Positions 57,530-64,000 of a stretch of 64,000 nucleotides of DNA are shown here, piece by piece. The stretch spans positions 2,108,001 through 2,172,000 of the forward strand of contig JARKIF010000007.1 in the NCBI GenBank assembly GCA_029378245.1, in the 5' to 3' direction. The DNA is from Roridomyces roridus (Eukaryota > Basidiomycota > Agaricomycetes > Agaricales > Mycenaceae). The first letter of the stretch is position 1. Each line of letters opens with the position of its first letter. The position numbers were made by a program, and so were the translations under genes. The notes beneath the pieces were generated by a model. It ran no database searches and was not told the origin of the DNA. It worked only from the letters and a program-made list of their open reading frames with translations.

Positions 57530-59744
57530 ATGGGAAATTCTCTCAGCCTCAACCATGTCCTGCTCCGGGGAGCTGGAGCTACCGCCCTGGTTCTGCTCTT
57601 CGCTTTGCGCAAATGGACCCGCGGACGGAATCCCATCCAGGCCATCGCTGGTCCACCATCCTCATCGTGGATCTACGGTTCGACTTGCTCCCTCTCAAAC
57701 TCAATCCATGTTTACGTCCCGTTCACAGGAAACATGTTACAGTTGATGCTCACAAAGCAGTATGGCGACTATGAGTTCGATTGGCAGAGGTCATATGGTC
57801 CCGTGTATCGTCTCAAGGGATGTTTTGGGGTGAGTAGATAGCCAGCTATTCGAAGTCGTCGAGCTTATAGCGCCCTGACAGGAAGATCGACTAATGGTAT
57901 CCGACCCAGTGGCCCTTCAATTCATCCTGAACAGCGCGAAATTTGAACATTCACCCATGTTTGCCAGCATGATGAGGTTGAGTCATGATAGGAAGAGTCT
58001 CATCGTTACTCAGGGTATGGTCTTGGTCGATGATTTGCAAGCCTACCATTGATTATCACTCGACGTATACGTATAGGTGAAAATCATCGTCGTCTCCGTG
58101 CGGCGCTCAACCCTAAATTCTCTGCTGCTTGTGTACGTCAGTATCAGCCGGTCATGCAGAGGGCAGCGCAAGAGGTGGGCTCAGCCAGTCTTTGTAATAT
58201 CGAGCAACTATCCACTGTTTGCAGATAACGAAAGAACTAGAGGAATCGCCGGCGTTGGCGATGGATATCTTACCGTTACTCTCAAATGCAACTCTGGGTG
58301 TAGTCAGCGAGGGTAAGCTGTTTTTTTGTTATATCAAGTTGACGACCTACACCCTGTGCAGCTCTTTTGGGATGTTCGACCCGAGATTTGGGCGATGAAT
58401 TCATGCGAATCATGGCGCGAGCAGTGTGCGTACAGTCTTTCATCGTCGTCACCCGGCTTTCATATTTGCTCGTCTTTCTTTTGGAACAGAGAACTAGGAT
58501 TTGGTGTCAACGAAGCAGCCATCTTGGGCAATGCCATTGGGACGCACCTCCCCGAGTGGGCGTGGGATATCGCCGCCCTTCTTCCAACGGGGATTCTCAA
58601 CGAGCTGCGCCAAGGAAAATACACTTCAATCGAAATTGGCAGGCAAATCGTGGAGAGGAAAATCATGGCTAGGCGGGAGGGTCTCGAGGTAGATGCGGAT
58701 GTCTACAGTCGACTTCGTGCGTAATAGCTTCGGTTGGAATTGGCCTGCTGAAAAATTGGCTCCTAGTTGACGGCAGCGATCATTCAAACAAGAATTTAAC
58801 CCCCGAGGAGCTCGCAGCGCAAACTTCTCTCGTTATTATCGCTGGGCACGAAACGACCACGAACACGCTGGCGTTTGGATTACTTGAGCTGGCCCGAAAT
58901 CCCATATTTCAAGACAACCTGCGGACTGAGATTCACTCCACCCTGACCGAAGCAGGCTCAGATGTCGTCTACAACAATATGCCTCTCTTGAACGCATTTA
59001 TCAAGGTACATTGTATGTAGCCTCGAGTTTCCCGTATTTGAACTTGATCTCCAGGAGATACTGAGGCTATATCCTATCCTCGCCAACGAAGAGCGCATCG
59101 CCGTGGAGGACACAGTAGTCCCTTTGGCAGAGAGCATCGTCACGACCACAGGAACGCGTATCTCCCAAGTCCCCGTTCAAAAAGGTCAAGTTATTAGCGT
59201 CGCCATCGCTTCTTATCAAAGGTTGCGCATCTGTCCCCTTCATCGTCGACTTTCTCGGTGAATGTTCACAGGCTGGAGTCCTTGTGGGGTGCTGATGCCG
59301 GGGAATTCAGACCCTTGCGGTGGGTCGAAGGGGTTAATTACCGAGGAGAATATGGTATTGGACCATACGCGAATCTGTGAGTAGTCTTCATTGCATTTCA
59401 GCGACCCAGATTCACATATCAACAGCCTGACCTTCTTCGCTGGTCCGCGTACTTGCCTTGGGTGGGTGACTCCAGTTAATAAATCGAGGCAATCACTAAC
59501 GACGGGGTCTCATTCATTCAGCTGGCGCTTTGCGTTCGTGTTGTTTCTTCTGACCACAACGTTGGCTGAGCTCTTGACCAGAATACTGGAGATGCAAGTT
59601 TTAATCTGCGAATTGGTGGGAAAATTCACCTTCGAGCTGCCGGAGGAGAAGGACATTCCGAGGATGTACGGTGCCACGGTCGTTGCGCCTGTCCTTTGTT
59701 CTGGAGAAAGAGGCGTGCCCCTTTGCATCAAGCGAATTGTTTGA
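57530..59744 (+). CDS. Cytochrome P450 monooxygenase, subtype A, copy 2
   Basis: Has the same 13-exon plan as 34572-36787 and is close to it throughout, with all junctions I checked conserved; about 526 aa, ending GVPLCIKRIV. Begins MGNSLSLNHVLLRGAG. Membrane anchor at about 10-30, AGPPSSSWIY hinge, ENHRRLRAALNPKFS, I-helix AGHETTTNT, ExxR in EILRLYP, ADAGEFRPLRW, heme loop FFAGPRTCLGW with the Cys ligand, and ILEMQVLICELVGKFTFELP. Differences from copy 1 are scattered substitutions, with none at signature residues. Short in-frame stops in the genomic sequence all fall in introns. Oriented opposite to copy 1 as part of the inverted duplication. Substrate unknown. Confidence 0.88.
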
Positions 59745-59937
59745 TGAGAGTTTGTGCGCGGGTTCGCAATACCATTACATATGATTTACATAAACGGCTT
59801 CAATGAGACGAATCTATGATTCATGAAGTTGAACCAGAAAAAAAAGTGAGGAACGGAGTGTCGACGTCTACGGCTGGATTCGAATCAGTCAAAAGCGACC
59901 TTTGCCTTATAATGGCTTTCGACTTTTATTTGATCCT

Positions 59938-61005
59938 TTATACGATCGGAGTAACGTGGAAATGCGCGCCTTTCTTTCCGTCAGGCATGACCGGCTGAAT
60001 TATGGTTGTCCCGTTCACCCGCGCAACATTGCCCTCCGGTAGTGCAAAAGAGAATTTGCCAATAAGTTTGCAGAGGAGGACCTGCATTTCGAGTATCCTG
60101 TGGGACGTACACACCAGAGTTAGTGGGAAATAGTGGGGATGTGAGCCACGTACGCGAAGCGCCACCTACAACTCGAAGATGAGCATGTCTTCTCGGAAGC
60201 GCACGGCGAACACTCACCCCAGGCACGTACGCTCCCCGCCAAAGAACGCCAGCCTGTACAGAGTAGTCAAGTATCCAGCATGTAGCAAAAACAGACCACC
60301 AACAAATTCGCGTATGGTCCAATGGCGGCCGAGCCTTGCCGTGAACCTGTTCCTTCAATCCACCGAGTAGGCTTGAATTCCCCTGCGTCGGCACCCCATA
60401 TTGCCTCGAGTCTAAATAACAGAAAAACCGCACATCAACTTGGACATGTAGGAGGGAAATATCCGACCTTTGATACGACGCAATACCCATATAAATGATC
60501 CGTCCTTTTTGTAGAGGGACCTCTGAGAGACGTTCGCCGGTCGACGTGGTGATGCTCTCCATTAAAGGAAGAACTGTATCTTCGCCCACCATGCGCTCCA
60601 CAAGGGCGCCTATGGGGTACAATCTGAGAATTTCCTGCCAGACGATGAGCATGGAATCATATCTGCACAATCGCATACTTTGATGAAAGCGGCCGCGTTC
60701 AACAGGGGCATATCGTTATAGGCAACCTCCCGACTTCCCTGGACCCGAGTTGAATGAATCTCGCCGCGAAGGCTGTCTTGAAACTCGGGATTTTGAGCGA
60801 GTTCAAGCAGCCCAAATGCCAACGTATTTGCAGAGGTTTCCTGCCCCGCGATGAACATGAGCGATGTTTGCGCTACCACTTCCTCCTCTGTCACTGTTCG
60901 GTGTGGTTGATTTGGATTGACTATGTACCTCATCAAAACACATTTTCAACAACAACGAAACGGAAGAGTGCTCACGAATCTGGCTAAACACACCTGCTTT
61001 TGAGG
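59938..61005 (-). pseudogene. Cytochrome P450, subtype B (5' truncated)
   Basis: Only the 3' half remains: GVFSQI (end of exon 7; about 60988-61005), then NPNQPHRTVTEEEVVAQTSLMF and the I-helix AGQETSANT, EILRLYP, PLQKGRIIYMG, EAIWGADAGEFKPTRW, heme loop FFGGERTCLG (about 60215-60250), and ILEMQVLLCKLIGKFSF to FHVTPIV. It is closest to the remnant at 32702-34496 (subtype B), not to the intact neighbours. The sequence coding for about the first 240 residues is missing; 5' of the break is unrelated DNA, and a hAT-type MITE lies only 90 bp away. It converges on P450 copy 2, with stops 193 bp apart. Confidence 0.75.
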
Positions 61006-61093
61006 GCCATTGCGGGTGCATGGCAATCCGAGTCCAATGTAGGTTGAGCCTGGTGAAGTCTGTGGTTCTCGTGGCTGGCACAAGAAGTTGGGG

Positions 61094-61626
61094 TAGGGCT
61101 CCGACCCGACCGTCAAAATGACGGGTCAACGAGCCGTCACGACGGGTGCCGGCCCGGCCGTACAGCCCTCTGAAGCGCCAATTTTGACGGCCGGGTCCGG
61201 GTCCGGTTCCTTGGCTGACGGGGTACCCGTTCCCGGCCGTCGACGGGTCATGACGGGTCGCGACGGGTCCTCGGCTAATTACGCATGCCGAGCCGCCATC
61301 ATCACTGGATGCTCCACGGTAGTGCACCTGGGTCATCGGCAATCTTCCTGATGGCCCACTGCTGCGCTTCCGGACGCTTTCCGAGTACCAATCCGTGATA
61401 TTGACTGCCGGCATCACGCTGACATCAATCTGATGGTTAATTTAGCAGGAGACATGGGTTGTCACCGCTCTGACCCGTCATGACGGCCGTGACGGGTCTG
61501 ACGGGTACCACCCGGCCGTTTTGAGGCCTCGCAACATGGTCTGACGGCCGGGTGAGGCCCGTCCGACCTCCCATGACGGCCGTCAGAGCGACGGCCGTCG
61601 CCGTCAACGGCCGGGTCGGAGCCCTA
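61094..61626. mobile_element. hAT-type MITE with 8-bp target-site duplication
   Basis: The termini TAGGGCTCCGACCCG and CGGGTCGGAGCCCTA are perfect 15-bp inverted repeats. AGTTGGGG flanks both sides (61086-61093 and 61627-61634), an 8-bp duplication diagnostic of the hAT superfamily. The 533-bp interior is packed with GACGGGTC, GACGGCCGT and their complements in both orientations and has no transposase, so it is non-autonomous. Perfect ends suggest recent insertion. Confidence 0.88.
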
Positions 61627-61634
61627 AGTTGGGG

Positions 61635-62146
61635 ATGACAACAGGAGGTATTGCTTCTCCTTCGTACTACTTAGGCATTCGCACTGACAAAGTGAAGTGA
61701 GATGACGGGTCACGGGTGACAATCCCGGGGGATGGTTTACAAGCCAGATGCGAAAAAGACACTAGAAAGGCAGTACTTTCGAGAGAGGATGGGTACAAGT
61801 CACTATATTTACAGTCCGTCGTCCCAAGAACCGTTGTAAGTAAGTGAGCTGCAGTGAAAACCAAGAAATTGGGTGAGACGCCAGGGATGTCGGAAATAAT
61901 GAGATCTATTATCAGACTCGTGATCTCTGATGGGGTCTATAAAAGGCTATAAGAGCACGAGACCAGTTGATCAGAGCCAATAAGAGCCCCATTGATTTGA
62001 TAAACAAATTGAGCCAAATCGGCTTGACGGCACAGTGAGTCTAGACTAAAGTAAACAAACATCACAAAATACAAAAACAACAGCCCCACCAGGCAGCACA
62101 CATGTTTTCCTAGCTGCAATACATCATCCCTTGATCATCCCTGACC
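61635..62146. other. Intergenic, nothing firm
   Basis: Contains a TATAAAAG box at about 61937 but no gene I can support downstream of it on the plus strand. The 3' flank of the gene fragment at 62147 lies at its right end. Confidence 0.35.
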
Positions 62147-62516
62147 TCATACAGACCACTGGAGTTCGGGCGAGATGCGAAGAAGGAGTTGATATTGGTC
62201 GAGATGTGCCTCTCGCAGTGCAGGCTGCTGAGGGTCAAACTGCCACGGCGAGGCATCAACGTCATCCGGGAGCGAAGCCCTTCAGATAGAATCAATGGCT
62301 GCAATAGAGAGCCCGAAACTTTGAGACACACCTGAGATCTGCGTACAACCCCACAATGTATTGGCAATACTCCGTCACACGTAGGTAACCCCGAACAAGG
62401 TTTGTGTACTCCTCCTGGCTCTGTATGTTTGAACGGAGTAGCTCCTTATACGCGGCATTCCCAGAGCGGATGAGCTCTTGTGCACTTGCGTTCTTGAGAA
62501 TAGAAATTGAAGTGAC
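62147..62516 (-). CDS. 3' end of an unrecognised gene (two exons, 5' part missing)
   Basis: Exon 62332-62516 follows an acceptor (TTCTAG) and encodes VTSISILKNASAQELIRSG then AAYKELLRSNIQSQEEY and LRVTEYCQYIVGLYADLR. A 52-bp intron (62280-62331) joins it to 62147-62279 (ASLPDDVDASPWQFDPQQPA, EAHLDQYQLLLRISPELQWSV, stop). Composition and splicing leave little doubt that it is protein-coding, helical and acidic. Upstream exons are not evident: 62520-63300 contains repeat-like DNA, so the 5' part may be lost. Family not recognised. Confidence 0.5.
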
Positions 62517-63500
62517 CTAGAACACCCGTTTCATGTTGGCCACAATAAGCTTTTCACCAACATCAGGAAAAATCGCCAGAAAAATTGCTGCCAGCCAAGT
62601 CTATGATGCCCGTCATAGTTCAATATTGGATTGATCTTCAACTCTGTAGTCTGTGTAGGCACAGTAGCTCAAAGGGCTAGCTCTGTAGTGAAATATTGCT
62701 CTCTGTACTTTCAGTGCCATGCAATGTTGCACAGAGCATCAATTACTGGGGACTACATACTCTATATATTGAGAAGAGCTGCATATATCACCAACATCAG
62801 CAACAACTGCTCTGGAACAAAATGTATAATGAGTTCAGTGGGACTCAGACTGGATTGAAGGGTTTCGGCACATTGATGCCCAACTGATCCGGAGGCCGGC
62901 ATCAATGCTCCGATGTCATCATCAATGATCCGATGTCGGCATCTTTGATTTTAACCTGCAGAACTGTTCCCAAGTAATTAATGGTTTTGAAATACAGCAC
63001 AAGTGGCTTTGCAGATGGACTGACTGCAGTCTCAGTGAATGACTTAGCCAATTTGACCAAGAACCACCAAAGGTTGTCAAACCCCATAGTGGTTCCATTG
63101 ATTCTTAGCCTCCCGCGTGCCTGCGTAGCTTACTTGTTATTGACTCACTATCATATCTTCTTCCACTTAGCCGTGGTCTCCTGTTCGAGTCCCGCCAGTT
63201 GCAATTAAATAATCTTGAGATTGCTTGCCCAGCCAGAAACTCATCAAGCAGTCAGTGAAGCAAGAAGGTTGTCAAGCAACCACTAAGTACAAGTGGTGAG
63301 TGAATCCTTTTGACTTTTACCCCCATTTTGAGACCTGCAATGTAGCTCCCCCAGTCATCATTGGAGTGCATCGTAGTACTACATTGACTACCTGTCTACA
63401 TAACTATGAAACTATGTTGCACTACAAACCTGTGACGCAGGACTACAGTGCGCAATATTTTAGGGGGAAGACGATGGTACTACACGAAGTATGTTGCATA
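62517..63500. other. Repeat-like DNA upstream of the gene fragment
   Basis: AT-rich, no supported gene. A short motif (ATCAATGMTCCGATGTC) occurs twice at about 62901-62940. It contains the tRNA-like sequence at 63115-63206. Possibly a degraded retroelement. Confidence 0.3.
63115..63206 (+). repeat. tRNA-derived (SINE-like) sequence
   Basis: A-box-like TAGCTTACTTG at 63126-63136 and a strong B-box GTTCGAGTCCC at 63183-63193, about 57 bp apart, as in a tRNA gene with a long variable region or intron. No clean acceptor pairing, so a SINE head or tRNA pseudogene is more likely than a working tRNA. Confidence 0.4.
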
Positions 63501-63529
63501 CATAGAGCTATGTCTTCATTGGAATTTTT

Positions 63530-64000
63530 CCTGATGAAGGATGGAAACTCACATGCACACCGGAGGAGCCGGGGTGTGAAAGCGGGTCGGTGGATTCCAG
63601 GTCAGTCGTGGAGGCAGAGGCGGGTGAGGCAGACCGTGTGGTCGAGACTCGACATGGTGGTTTGGTTTGAGTCAACAGTGTATCACGGGGACAGTCACAC
63701 ATTGCCCAGCAGCTCGTGACATGTGACAGACTCTCTTTCTTTCGTCCTAGCCGGAACGGACAGCTTGCTCAATCGACTCGGCATCGGCGTTGTCTACTAT
63801 GGCAAACAACCGCCTCAAGCCTGCTGCCTCACAATGAACCGCAGGGAGGAGCAGACACTGGATGATGTGGCATCCCGCAGGTGCGTCGCTGACTTCTACG
63901 GCCCATTCTCCACCTCAAAATCTTCAGGCTGGACTATTTTCGCCCTGCTATCTCCCTACCTTGAGTCCTATGGTGTTCATTTTGTACATTTAATAAGAAC
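63530..64000 (+). CDS. Partial coding region running off the window, unrecognised
   Basis: Protein-like stretches on the plus strand: EGWKLTCTPEEPGCESGSVD then VVEAEAGEADRVVETRH (63536-63657), an intron (GTGGTT to CCTAG), then GTDSLLNRLGIGVVYYGKQP and MNRREEQTLDDVASRR (63754-63880), followed by a donor (GTGCGT). The phase works between the two exons. Family not recognised; the gene continues beyond 64000. Confidence 0.35.

Noticed and set aside
32702..61005. Secondary-metabolite gene cluster
   Set aside because: P450s, an acyltransferase and two regulators are present, but no synthase, cyclase or transporter, and large gene-free gaps separate them.

Overview
This window looks like chromosomal DNA of a mushroom-forming basidiomycete (Agaricomycetes). 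Evidence: genes cut by many 45-60 bp introns with GTRNGT donors, a KDZ (Kyakuja-Dileera-Zisupton) transposase beside a fungal TET/JBP-type 2-oxoglutarate dioxygenase, a basidiomycete MLKL-like/NB-ARC/TPR protein, paralogous multi-intron cytochrome P450s, and many small inverted-repeat transposons. All exon structures below were worked out by eye from splice signals and reading phase. No search was run.

Layout. 0-1.3 kb: a basic/acidic nuclear-type protein (minus). 1.65-9.98 kb: a divergent pair, a TET/JBP dioxygenase gene (minus, start 6933) and a KDZ transposase gene (plus, start 7175), 241 bp apart. The dioxygenase gene is split by a 3.3 kb terminal-inverted-repeat element (2801-6103). 11.5-18.4 kb: three tandem copies of a single-pass membrane protein family, the first broken, the second with one abnormal splice donor and the third intact, plus the 5' relic of a fourth copy cut by a MITE. 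18.8 kb: tRNA-Glu(CTC) with a 21-nt intron. 19.0-24.0 kb: F-box protein, ADP-ribosylglycohydrolase and a small secreted protein, all minus. 24.8-27.7 kb: nested inverted-repeat elements. 29.2-31.8 kb: a decayed, truncated NLR-like gene.

32.7-37.3 kb and 56.7-61.0 kb hold four related P450 loci. The two intact genes (34572-36787 minus; 57530-59744 plus) lie in an inverted duplication of about 3 kb that includes their promoters. Each has a decayed P450 of a second subtype beside it. Between the two P450 groups are two C2H2 zinc-finger genes (38317-39981 minus, 45396-47193 plus) sharing the same basic motif before the fingers, a BAHD-type acyltransferase (51619-53124) and a metallophosphoesterase gene (53288-56221) with one apparent frameshift. 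P450s plus an acyltransferase could serve secondary metabolism, but no backbone synthase is present, so this is only a suggestion. 61.0-64 kb: a hAT-type MITE with an 8-bp target duplication, the 3' part of an unrecognised gene, a tRNA-like sequence, and a partial coding region running off the right end.

The most interesting feature is the KDZ/TET-JBP pair, in which a presumptive DNA-modification enzyme is coupled to a transposase and has itself been disrupted by another transposon.
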